This document shows positions 1 to 10,687 of a stretch of DNA of 64,000 nucleotides, one piece after another. The stretch spans positions 58,848,096-58,912,095 of the forward strand of contig CANTUZ010000003.1 of NCBI GenBank assembly GCA_947846985.1, read 5' to 3'. A program made the translations under genes and the position numbers. Position 1 is the stretch's first letter, and each line of letters opens with the position of its first letter. The stretch comes from Fratercula arctica. Taxonomy: Eukaryota; Chordata; Aves; Charadriiformes; Alcidae. The notes beneath the pieces were generated by a model, which saw only the letters and a program-made list of their open reading frames with translations, was not told where the DNA came from and searched no databases.

Positions 1-50
1 CCCTTGTGGCTTATCAGCATTGTGGAGAAGTCTACTTCACAACTGTTAAG
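1..50 (+). CDS. PLAGL1: PLAGL1 exon encoding part of a PR/SET domain (5' border outside window)
   Basis: Frame from base 3 reads [16 protein letters not shown] and is followed by a donor (AAG|gtagtt) in phase 0. The pattern A-Q-H...(I/V)YF.T is the strand just before the TEL.VWY motif in PR domains of PRDM10/PRDM15 type. After base 50 the frame stays open to base 308 but loses all similarity to the domain. The next phase-0 exon is 3595-3714. Confidence 0.75.
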
Positions 51-3000
51 GTAGTTAAACCCACATTGCTTCACCCGTCATCCAAATGGAAATTTATAGG
101 CGAAGGTTCTGAAAGCCTAACCTTTTTACAGGTGAAAGTGAGATTATATTCTGCCGACTGGATCTTTATTACATACCACCTTTTATATCACTTAATCCGT
201 AGCAAAGCAAGCAGTGTATGGAGTTTTCCAGTAAAAAGCAGTGTGTACTTGCTGTTGTGGGTAGTGAAGAAACTAAGAGAGAAACAGAAATATCATTCTC
301 ATGAATGATGTTCAGATATGGCAGCGCTTAAACATGAATGTCATAAAGTTCTTCAGTTTCAGATAGATACATGGTGAGATTATCTACCATTGTTACATTC
401 AACAGTACTTCATCCTGGAAAGAACACACACAATCCTTTCCTGTATTACATTTTTGGACACACGTATTCTGAGGACGTTACCAGGTGCTCAGGAACAGGA
501 TGCTAAGTATAACCTTTATAGACTATTTTTTGCTCTCATTAAATCTGAAGACTTAACTGCAGAACTTACAATACTGCAGTGTTGCCGTGAAATGATCAGT
601 TTATGTTAGAGATTTTGGGCTGTGTCTTCATCTGAGGAGGGAGAACAAAGTACTCCGTATTTATAAATGATACTGGAACACATACAGTCTTGGTTTTTGT
701 GGGTTTGGCCACTTTCTCAGGCAAAGCTTGTTTCAATCAGAACTTACTTTTTGGTACACTTAGGAAAGTGAAGTCTATATGTTGAACATTTTTTCTTTTT
801 TATTCTTAAGTTAATGTTTGTATGTCATCGTAAGCAACATTAAAAATAAAAAAAGAGAGAATATTAGTCAAATTATTGTGGGATTGAAATCCAGCATTTC
901 AGTTTCGTTTCCAAGATTGGCACACATTTCTGTGGGGAAGTAATGTTTACTTTTGTTCCTCTATTTTTGCTTCTCCACCTACACAGTGAGAAAAATATTT
1001 ACGGCAAAGTGATAATGTGAGAATAAGTTAATAGTGATAACATTTTACACCTTCAAACTCTTCTATAAGAGTATGAAGTGTAGTTGCTTTTGGATAAATG
1101 TTAAAATAATTTTTTAAAAATAAGAAAATCGATGTAAACCAGCATACGCTAATCTGAGACATTGTTTAGGCTGTGTTTGAGATTCTGATGCACTCTATAT
1201 CATTTGAGATTTCAATTTCATTGTAAATGCGTGCTATACTTGTAGAACTGACAGGATGAATAATAGTATATTTGGGACGCCTGAACAAATGCTCTTCTAA
1301 GAAGTTGCAGTTATGAACTGGTAGCTTACAATTTCCAGTATAATTTAAATACTATTGAACCAGCTCTCTGCTGGCTTCAGCAGAACTCTGCTTATTGGCA
1401 TTAATGGAGAGTTGCATCCTGTATACTGACATGAAGAGCATCTTAGAATGAGGAATGTGTCTTCGAACCTTTACTGTGCCGTGTATCATAGTGAATGGTT
1501 TGGGTTTTATTTCTCCTAAGTATCTCCCAGTACCATTCATGATACTGTGGTATCCTGCAGATTTTCTCCTTGTCAGTGAAAGTGATAGCCTTTTGCTACA
1601 CTTAGGCACACCCTGCTGGTAATGGCATAAGGCTGCCTTAGGGCTGATTATGAAGATATTTTCTCAAGATACTCTGAATAAAGTGTGTTAAATTGGGATT
1701 AGAAAGATTGGCTCCTCTCCCCACTGTTTTTACAAAGAGATGGGATTTTGGTGACGTGAAACTGCAGCTAACAAAAGCATACATGTAAGTGGCGCACTAA
1801 CAGCATGGTTAGCATGCTTGCTGACCTAATGACTGTAGTCCCTAGAAATAAGTGCTTTAAAAAAGTATAGAATTATGGTGAAGTAAAAGTCATCCACAGT
1901 TGCTGTCTGTCTGCTCACGGGAGAGTTTCATGTGGGGGTTGCCAGAGCTTTCTCTTATTGCCACAGGTGAGACAGAGTAAATGACAACTTGTAGTGGATT
2001 TGAATACTGGTGTTTGATCTCAGTTTTACTGAGATCAGAGCTTCTACCTTACTTGACTATTTCACACACTGATGCACTTTGCTCTCCCTCCAAAGTCACG
2101 TTGACTAGGTCTCAGCTTCCCACAGAGGAGATCGCTGCTAGTCCAGGAATGTCAGTCAGAAAGTCATGACAGTGTCGTGCTATGCAGCTGTTCGTGGGTA
2201 CCAGTCTCAGGTGTCACTGGCCAGGGCTCCGGGACATCCCCAGGCAGTTGTCGCTATGGAGCTTCCCCAGACTTGATTTTCTCCATCTAAATAGACTATA
2301 TGCAGGAGCACAATGCACAATCAGCCTCCTATTGGTGGCTCTGCTTCATGTCCTGTATTGAGTGGAGAATTCAGTACATACCATTTCTGTTAGGCCAGGT
2401 GTTACCAAAATGTACAACCAAGCCATACTGGTCGTAGTTAGCAAGCAGGCTTGTGCTTGGGAGTTCAGAAGTTAAGTTTTCAGCATTATACACACAATTA
2501 CCTGTCACCTGTCAGCATTCACAGTCTAAGTTGTCTTTCACCTACCATGCTTATCCAACACCAATGTTAAAAAAATAATTGCATTTTAAGATGTCACATT
2601 TTGTGGAATAAGACTCAGCCGCTCTCCTTCCAGGCTAATTTGTTCTCTTTAGTGGCACACGTTTAGTTTAGTTTAAATAAAGCTACAAGTACAGTGCAGA
2701 TTGGCTCTAGCCTTGTTGCAGCAAGGTAGGTTTTTATTATAGATGAAGAAAATTGTGTACAGGGCCAGGGAGTCATATAAATCATGACCCCAAAGTTAGT
2801 TTTCTCCGTTGCCTTTAAATAACTAATGGATCTTTAACCAGTGAGTGTAATCACTCTTCTCTTTTTCTATTTGCTGTATTATTGACTGAAAGTATTTGTC
2901 AGAAAAGGTCATAGTCCAGTCCAAGGAAAAAATTTGGGCAGGTGTGACTGGATGGGAGATTGCAGTTTATGGGCTCCCTTAGAACTGTGTGGGAAGGCTT

Positions 3001-6000
3001 CAGTGAAAGGAGAGCAGGGAACAATAGAGCACTTACATAGTGAGCCTGACACATTAGAGCCAGTGCGTCAAAACATGCAAGTTTGACTTGTAGTCCACAT
3101 ATTGATCAACTCTGCACCCATGCTCTGCGAGTGCAACACACCCAGGAGGCACCCAACCTGTTGTGCATTCGTGATGCATTTTTCCTTTGCCTGTACCCTA
3201 TAGTTAAGTGTTGCGTTCATTGGGCTTTGAAACATCGAGGAATAGGCATGGGATATTTTGGAAAGACTGCTGGATGTCTGGATATCACAGGCAGATAGAT
3301 CTCCCTGAGCAAAGGTCATGAGGGCTGAGGCACCCCCTCGTGCTACTGTCCCGCAGAATTCTTTGTGCATATGCATTTCTGCTTTCAGAAACTGTGAAGG
3401 TGTCAAACCTTAGTGGATAGAAACGCTCAAAAAGTGCTTGAATTGTGAAACTGTGTTACCAGTAATTTAAACAGATTCAAAGAATACGACTTGGGTAAGG
3501 AGACAAATAGCACACACACCCCCCTCTGATCTTCAGTATTTGTTATAGGGAGAACTGGCGCAAGTAAACATGTGCTATTTTCTTCCATTCACAGCCAATT
3601 GAACCTCACACAGAATTGAAAGTATGGTATGCTGCCGATTATGCCAAATTTATGGAAGCTTCTGCAGTCTTTATTAAAGAAGAATCTGACATCTGTCCTT
3701 TGCCTCCAGTAGCAGTAAGTACCCCTAATCTGCATTCAAGACATCACCTGACATAATAAATTACAATGCACATGCTTTCTCTGTTTATGTAACTCTAGTA
3801 ATGCTAGAGTAGACCATATAGTAGCAGGCTAACACAAAGCCAAGAGCAATTTTAACCAAACAGCTACTCAGAGAAAGGCTGCTCTTCCTCTCCTGTGTTT
3901 TTAGTCCAACAGAGCCGTTAGATATAGCCAGAAGTAACTGGCACCAGTGAGACGTGTTGAAAAGACTTAAGATTGGCATTAATTTGTAGATAAACAAGCT
4001 GTCCAGCCTCAGACTTCTTTCACTAGTTCCTCTTTGTTAGGCTCTGATTGGTTGGTCAGGTAATGCACTGATTATTTCAGTTTTTCCTGTGCAATAACCC
4101 TTTAATACCAATATCTTCCCCTCTGTATGATAGCACGAATCCTTAAACTGATAGGAAAAGTTCATAAGTGTTGAAAACATGATACCTATGTTAGAAGGAA
4201 AAGTTAAACAGGGAATATGATAGAACTGGGAATTCAGAGGTGCTCCAGGAAGGGAAGTAACCCCATTGTTGCATTTGCATATAAGGGCTTTAGAGCATAC
4301 CCCAGAAAGAATGGGTGGGAGGGCCACAGCATCAGGCATAGACAAGGTAGAGGAGGGCTCTGCCTGTAAATAAAGACAGAGTGGACATAGCCTCACCACG
4401 TTCTCCAGAGCAAGCTAGCCCAAGAGCAAGGGAAAGTAAGGACAGTTTAAGAGACAGCTAAGGAAGTACATGATTGTGTATTAATTGGAAGTACGTTTCA
4501 TCAGTGATTAGGGTTTTTTTGTAATTGTTTTTCATCGGCATTTTAAAAATGTAAATATTTAAAGTGAATAACTAAATCCAGTAGAGCTCTTGTTTCCGCA
4601 GAAATAGTACTTCCAAATAATGCATTGCTTGCTAAAAAACTTTTATGTTTTAATGCCTCTAAATCAGGATAGGCTTGAGATCCCCAAACCTAAGGTGTTT
4701 CTTATCTAGTTTAAGAAAGTCTAATGCCAAATGTCAAGCTAAGTGAGGAAGTCTCTCCTGGAGGCATTGACTGTTACCAGCATTCTGGTAAAGCAAGGAA
4801 ATCCTGTTCGACTAAACTACATTTGTGTGCAGAAACCCACACAATTTTTGTATGCTTGTATGCAGTAGGAAGTAAATTATGTCAGTCTAAGGATATTTGC
4901 AACAATTTGCAACTGCTTTTATGATTAATTCCATAAAAGGAACAAATGTAGAGACTTTGAAATTCAGTAAGCACAGATAAATAAAGGTGAAGGATTCAGG
5001 ACTGTTACTGTAAATGCTAAACAAAAGCATGGAAAGCTATTTAGCCAACCATTATTTTTTCCGTCTAGTTTGTAGGCTCCCAGAGAGAATCCATTTCCAG
5101 CCGAGTAGCTGTATGGTAGGTAATACACTGAAGTAAATATCGCTAAGGACACTGACAGGTCTTAGGAAAGCCCAGGAGAAGATTTAGGGTCAGTTAGAAG
5201 AATATGACCTTTCCTTAGAATGGCTAATAAAAAAGACCTGTTTCTGTTCTCATTGCAGAAAGAGCCCGTAGACCCTTGGATATGTTCCAGCTGTAGAAGC
5301 ACTTTTGCAACTTTTGCTCTGCTAGAATCTCACCAGTGCATCCACAAAGACCGAGTCCTTACCACCAGGTTCAGACCACCAAACAAATTGGGACCTGTAA
5401 AGGCAAAAAGCAAACTCAAAGGGAAACTGAGAGGAGCGACATTAGGCAAAAGCATTGCCCAGTGCTACGGGACCATTTCCTGTTCCTCTGCTGCAAAGCT
5501 AAGCTGTGCCAGCTCAGGAAGCACTTGTGATGCTCTTGTGAGGTTCATACCTAAATGGAGAAATGGCCGGTCTTCGCTGTTGAAGGGAAAAGAAGTGAAG
5601 CAGACAGACGGTTACCCTTGCCGACTCTGTGGGAAGATATTTGATTCAATTGACAAGCTCACAATCCACACTTACGCGCACAAAGGGGAGCGCCCCTACA
5701 AGTGTTCACAGCACGGATGCACAAAAGCCTTCATTTCCAAATATAAACTGCTCAGGTACAGTTCTGAAGGCACTCCTTTTCTGGTGGGTGTGTGGGGAAA
5801 AAAACAAGGACATCTTTTTCCTCTTGAGTGTCCTAGTGACAGTTAATCCCCAAGTTCCAGTTTTTATTATTCCTGTTTTGGTAGAATTGGAGAAAACTAA
5901 TCTCCCTCAATTGCAGTGGCTACTGAAAAAGATTATGGTGAGCAGTTTGAACTACTGTATGCTTTATGATTAACACCTTCCCCCCAAAAAAGTCAGGCTT

Positions 6001-7412
6001 TTACTAATAATCTGAGAATTTGTGAAAGTGCCTTCCTTCAAAAGTGCCAGAGTTTTCAAGTCTTGAAGCTGCACTGGGTACTAGAGTAGAGTAAATGTAA
6101 ATGCAAATAACTTCTTTCTTTTTTTTGTTGTTTTAGGCACTCAGCCACTCATTCTCCACAGAAATCTCACCAGTGTGGCTACTGTGAAAAAACATTTCAC
6201 AGGAAAGACCATCTGAAGAATCACCTTCAGACTCATGACCCTAACAAGATGGCCTTCAAGTGTGAAGAGTGTGGAAAGAAGTACAACACCAAGCTAGGCT
6301 ATAAGAGACACTTGGCTCTTCACGCAGCCACCAGTGGGGACCTTACCTGTAGGGTATGTGCCCAGGAGTTTGGCGGTACGGAAGTTTTGTTGGAACACCT
6401 CAAAAGCCACGCAGGGAAACCAACTGGTAATACCAAGGAGAAGAAACATAAGTGTGACCACTGTGAGCGTCACTTTTATACCCGTAAAGATGTGCGGCGT
6501 CACATGGTAGTTCACACAGGCTGCAAAGACTTTCTATGCCAGTTTTGTGCCCAGAGGTTTGGGCGGAAGGACCACTTGACTCGCCATACTAGGAAGACTC
6601 ATCCACAAGAACTGCTGAAGAGCAGGTTGCAGAATGGTGACTCAGTGGGTCTCCTGGACCAGCTTTTTCCATTCAGACTGAAGGAAGATGCTGGCGTACT
6701 GTCCCCTTTTCCTGAAAGGGTCTCTGTGCAGAATGGGATTTTGAATAGTTCAGAGTCAGAGGAATACAACTGTTCACATCTTCATTCCCAGCCAAGCTTA
6801 CAAACTGCTCTTCCCCTTGAGTCTCCTCCTCATTTGCAAAGGATGGGCTGTGCAGACAGCCTTCCAGCTGTCCATCCCACACCATGCTCAACAGCCATTC
6901 CTGCCAACCTGAACCTTCATCAGCCTAATAAATATGACCTTAGTTCTACCTCATTTGCAGCGGGATCCCTCAAGAGTCTACCGATAAAAGTGGATGTTAA
7001 AGGTTACAATGTGCATCTTCTTGAGGACCTGCCATTACCAGAACCTCAGTCTCTCCACAAAATCAGTCTGGAAGAAGCTTCCTCAGGGCCTGTAGGGGAT
7101 ACTAACAAGTATCCAGTGCACAAGGAGACAGAGGCAGCAGCTGAAACTCCGAGCCTGCCTTTCATGGACCTCACTCATGTGATGAGTTTCTGGCAGCTCC
7201 CACCGGGTGACAACCAGAACACTACTGGAGACATCACAATGGCATTTGGTACAGAGGAACCATCACACAGGCTGAATGGCTTTGGTCAACAGCAAGGTCT
7301 TCAGCTAGCAACTGGTGGGATGGCCATAAACCAGCTGCATCATCTTCCTCGCTCCTTTCCATCCACTACAAATTCTGTAACATTGCCTCATTTTCACCAT
7401 GCCTTCAAATAA
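1..7412 (+). CDS. PLAGL1: PLAGL1 (ZAC1), 3' coding exons, with a PR/SET-like N-terminal part; 5' end outside window
   Basis: Zinc finger transcription factor of the PLAG family, expected to act in the nucleus. Coding exons seen: <1-50, 3595-3714, 5259-5755 and 6137-7412 (stop TAA 7410-7412). All have AG/GT borders and matching phases (0, 0, 2). Exon <1-50 reads [16 protein letters not shown] and exon 3595-3714 reads on with [15 protein letters not shown], a pattern of the end of PR/SET domains. Exon 5259-5755 holds a CX2CX12HX3H finger (start WICSSC), a basic linker, then PLAG finger 1 ([10 protein letters not shown]) and most of finger 2. The last exon holds the rest of finger 2, fingers 3-7 and the C-terminal tail. 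Identity as PLAGL1 rests on [45 protein letters not shown] and the end LPHFHHAF, and on the neighbours ZC2HC1B and LTV1. Mammalian PLAGL1 is known as a seven-finger protein starting just before finger 1. The extra N-terminal part seen here is unusual for that family. Confidence 0.9.
3595..3714 (+). CDS. PLAGL1: PLAGL1 exon encoding the end of the PR/SET domain
   Basis: 120 bases, phase 0 at both ends, with acceptor ttcacag| and donor |gtaagt. It encodes 40 residues. [20 protein letters not shown] matches the C-terminal PR/SET signature (TEL.VWY...YA). It is followed by an acidic linker with a KEE-type sumoylation-like motif (FIKEES). The exon is too short to start an ORF of its own. Confidence 0.8.
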
Positions 7413-8290
7413 CTATCACCGTGTTTGGGGTTTTTTCTCCTTCTTTTTTGAAGACTGTGCTTCTTACTTAAATCTGTTAGGATGGGGTGATTTTGGTTTG
7501 GTTTTGGTTTGGTTTTAAGAAAAACTGCCCCAAATGTTTTCAAAGCACGTTATGAACGTGGTAGTTAAATTCAGGACGTTAATAAACAAGAAGCTCTATT
7601 TTTCATACTACTATTAGTTTTTTAGCGTATGACAACAGTAGAACTAACATATTTCCCTCAACACCCTCTATATTTTTGTTTCTTACCTTTCACGCGAACA
7701 ACTGAATAAACACCTGCAATGATAGCAAAGCATCATAACAGGCACAATAAAACTATGGCTGCCGCAGTAGGAGAAATAGGGTTAGGGTGAATGGGAAGAA
7801 GGGGGAAATCACAGAAAAATCATGTTAATGAGCCATAAATCACAGCAAATTTATACACATGGCAAACGTAACAAACAATTTATCAACGTCACATAGATTT
7901 CTGCTAAGCATTTAATTACTGAACTTTATGAAAATGTAATTTAAATCAAAATCATTCCAAGAATAAATCTTACCTCCTTGTTCCACTTTTTCAAATGAAG
8001 AAGATCACTTCAGATATGTGCATCTCCTGCATTTTTTCCTAGGGCTGGAAATAACTCCCACTTCTGCATGATTGTGTGAGAACCGGTCTTGTATATGTGC
8101 AGTTTTCAGAATGGGAAATGAATTGTCTCAAAGGTTAGAGCCAAACATTAATTTTCACTTAGAGCTCTATCTGGCAAGGTATCAGCACCGGTCTTTCTCT
8201 AGTAAAGCACTTAAGCATTTGCTTAAATTTAAGCCTATGTTATCCCATTGGGTCAACAGCTTGATTGATTTAACATTCAATAAAAACTAA
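7413..8290 (+). other. PLAGL1: PLAGL1 3' UTR with several poly(A) signals
   Basis: AT-rich sequence after the PLAGL1 stop. AATAAA hexamers lie at 7581-7586, 7705-7710, 7746-7751 and 8279-8284, so the transcript could end at any of them. A GGTTTT-type simple repeat lies at about 7494-7516. No coding frame is seen. Which signal is used cannot be told from sequence alone. Confidence 0.5.
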
Positions 8291-10089
8291 TGCTTCCTAC
8301 CTAAGGGGCCTTTATTCACCTTTTGTTGATTAAAAAATGGCCTTTGTTTAGTCTGGGAAATGATTATTAATCGTAGCCATCTGAAACATGGATTCCTTTA
8401 TGGAAAGCCAGCCCTGGCCAGGCAGCCTGCCGAGGGGAGGCTGCGACCACGCGGGACCTCTGGTGGGACAGGTCCACGCACAGAAGGTTTGTGGTGGTGA
8501 GTTCATGCTTGGCCTGTTCAAAACCAGGTTATGAACCTGCCTCACAAGTGTCACCTGAAATTAATGGGTGTAATTGAGGCAATTTCAATCCTGGGGGTTT
8601 TGCTCAGCAGTGTTGGCACAGCTGCAGTTGGACTTCCAGCATTTTGTTTCTTCCAGACCAGAACCACTGGGACTTTCCTTTGTTTCCTGGGGTAAATTGT
8701 CCACATACGTTTCTAGTTGGTGGTGTGTTGGTGTGACAGTCGTGTCACCTGATACATTGCAAAAATCACAACTCCCAGTAGATGACATTATTGAAAAAAC
8801 AACCAACCAAATTCTTCACAGTTTACTTTCTTGCCTAATCCATGCTTATAAAAAAAAATAAAATCCTGGTTTCAGTGGATGATGCAATTACTAATGGATG
8901 CTGTCGCAGCTAAAACAGACACAGACTTTCTGAGTCTGAGTAAATTCTCAAATACTGACTGAGCATGTTCTCTTCTCCCCCATTAATCACAGGAATATTT
9001 CCAGATAAGTTCAAATAAGATATATTTTTTAAATTATTGCTGTTTTGCTGTTCATGATCTACAACAACATTGTACAGCTACAAAGATCTGAACATTCTTA
9101 CAAGTTTATCAGTACTTGGATTAAGGAAAGGTTGCATTATTGCAGTTCATGCAAGAATATCTTCTTCAGATACACTGTTGAGTGGTGTATTTTGTTATGA
9201 ACATTTCTAGCATAAAGCACCAGAAGGAATTTTAATATTCTTTTAATGACAACCGCGGTAGGAAGAGCAGATGCTGCACAGTCATGCCCAGTTAGCAGTT
9301 ATTTAAATTATGAGTTCCAGAATAGGGAAGAGGTTGCAAACAATGTTATATGGACATTCTACAGCTAGGCTCGTATTTTCATTTAGACTTGGAAAGTCTG
9401 TATGTATATTCACTTACTGCATTGTTTTCTTTGTTCATGCAAATTGTATTCACTTGGCTTCATCCAAGTTTATGTACTTGTAAAAAAGAAAAAAACAACA
9501 CAAATTTTGTAGCAGTTCCTGATCATATACTGTTAATAGACATTTTTGTCATTTTGGTTTGTGCTTCTATAAGAGGTGTAACTAATTACTGAAATACTTG
9601 TCTTTGAATTAAAAGCTGATGTTGAGAAGAAAACGTTCTGCAAACGCTGAGCTAGACGGGCGCCCAACCTTCTTTGAGCTGCTCGACTGCAGGGGGGTGG
9701 CTGAGCTCTGAGCTGCCCGGAGGGGTGCTGCTGCCGCTGCCTGGCCTCAGCCTCCTCTGAAACCTGGAAACATGCGTTGGCAAGAGACGCTTATCCTACG
9801 TAACTACGGGTCTCATTCAAGTAAAAAAGAACCACTTTTGATATTAAAACACTTAAGAAGCACACTATGATGATGTCTACAAGTAAAACGCACATTAAAT
9901 GCGTAATACTGCAGCTTTTACCCTTCAGCCCCTTCAAATTTCTTTTTCCGGATATCTTGACATCATAAATGTAGAGGAAGCTGATGATGTCCCATCACAA
10001 AGGCAGACAAATTATTTCAAAAGGTCACGTTTGCAGAAAAAAGGTTTTGTTTTAAAATTCTCACAACTCAGGAGATGCCCCGGAGTCAT
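8291..10089. other. Intergenic stretch between PLAGL1 and the minus-strand exons
   Basis: I see no exon-like segment with both splice signals and a sustained frame. A short GC-richer patch lies at about 9640-9780. Another AATAAA lies near 8860. Confidence 0.5.
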
Positions 10090-10687
10090 CTAATACTTAG
10101 CGTAGGGCTGGACTTTCTCATAGTTGTTGTTAGGGAAGTTTTTTGTGAGCATTTTTGAGAGGCCATCAGTAGCTCTCAAGGCTCGTGAATACTTTGTTTC
10201 TGGGCAACCAAATTCTTCAGGCTCGGTAGGCCTGCTTGGTGTGGGCCTGAATGTTGCATTTCTGGAAGAGGAATAGTTTAATTTTGGTGGGGTTTGGGTG
10301 GAAAGCAAGAACCCCGTGGAGAGGCGTGGAGAGATGGCAGCAGGTCTCTCCACCACCTCTCCTTTAGCCAGCTCTCCCTGGGCTTACCTGTGGTGTCCGA
10401 GAGGATGGGGCTGGCAGGCATGGCTCCAGGCAGTGGCGGTGGAGAAGGTAGCAAGGACACCGGGACATCTCTGGTGACGCTGTCTTTCACTGACGCAGGG
10501 CTGTGACAGCACTGGTGTGGGGAAAGGTGGTCCCATACACACTGTGAGTATGGTGGAAGAAGGCGGCAGCTCCACCAGTGGCCAGCGCTCCCTCCTCTCT
10601 GGAATAGCCCGTTCCTCCAAATGAGAGAAGAGGACGTACGGGCAGAGAAATGGCGTGGGGAAGGTAGGATAGACCATGGCATAGCAC
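10090..10687 (-). CDS. Two exon-like segments of an unidentified minus-strand gene (or the ZC2HC1B 3' end)
   Basis: On the minus strand, segment A (10687-10388, 300 bases) has a strong pyrimidine tract and acceptor (tgtcccttag|GTG) and a donor (CACAG|gtaagcc). Segment B (10261-10090) has an acceptor (cctcttccag|AAATG) and ends with TAG. The intron between them is about 126 bases. One phase-consistent reading runs A (phase 2 in, phase 2 out) into B and ends in a hydrophilic tail (PNNNYEKVQPYAKY). A second reading fits the phase-1 end of the ZC2HC1B exon at 15035 and also stays open, ending sooner with SIHEP. I recognise neither protein. The first reading looks more protein-like, but there is no homology behind that impression. 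All three frames are open over much of segment A, which weakens the coding evidence. Confidence 0.35.

Noticed and set aside
6..308. Open frame of 100 codons running through the first exon border
   Set aside because: Only the part up to base 50 resembles a protein (PR domain). After the gtagtt donor the frame has no similarity and is intronic read-through.
5220..5258. In-frame ATG just before the 5259 acceptor as a PLAGL1 start
   Set aside because: It lies in the pyrimidine-rich 3' end of the intron (tttctgttctcattgcag). It would need an intronic promoter, so it was kept only as an alternative to test.
7777..7789. Telomere-like AGGGTTAGGG
   Set aside because: Under two units, in a 3' UTR; expected by chance.
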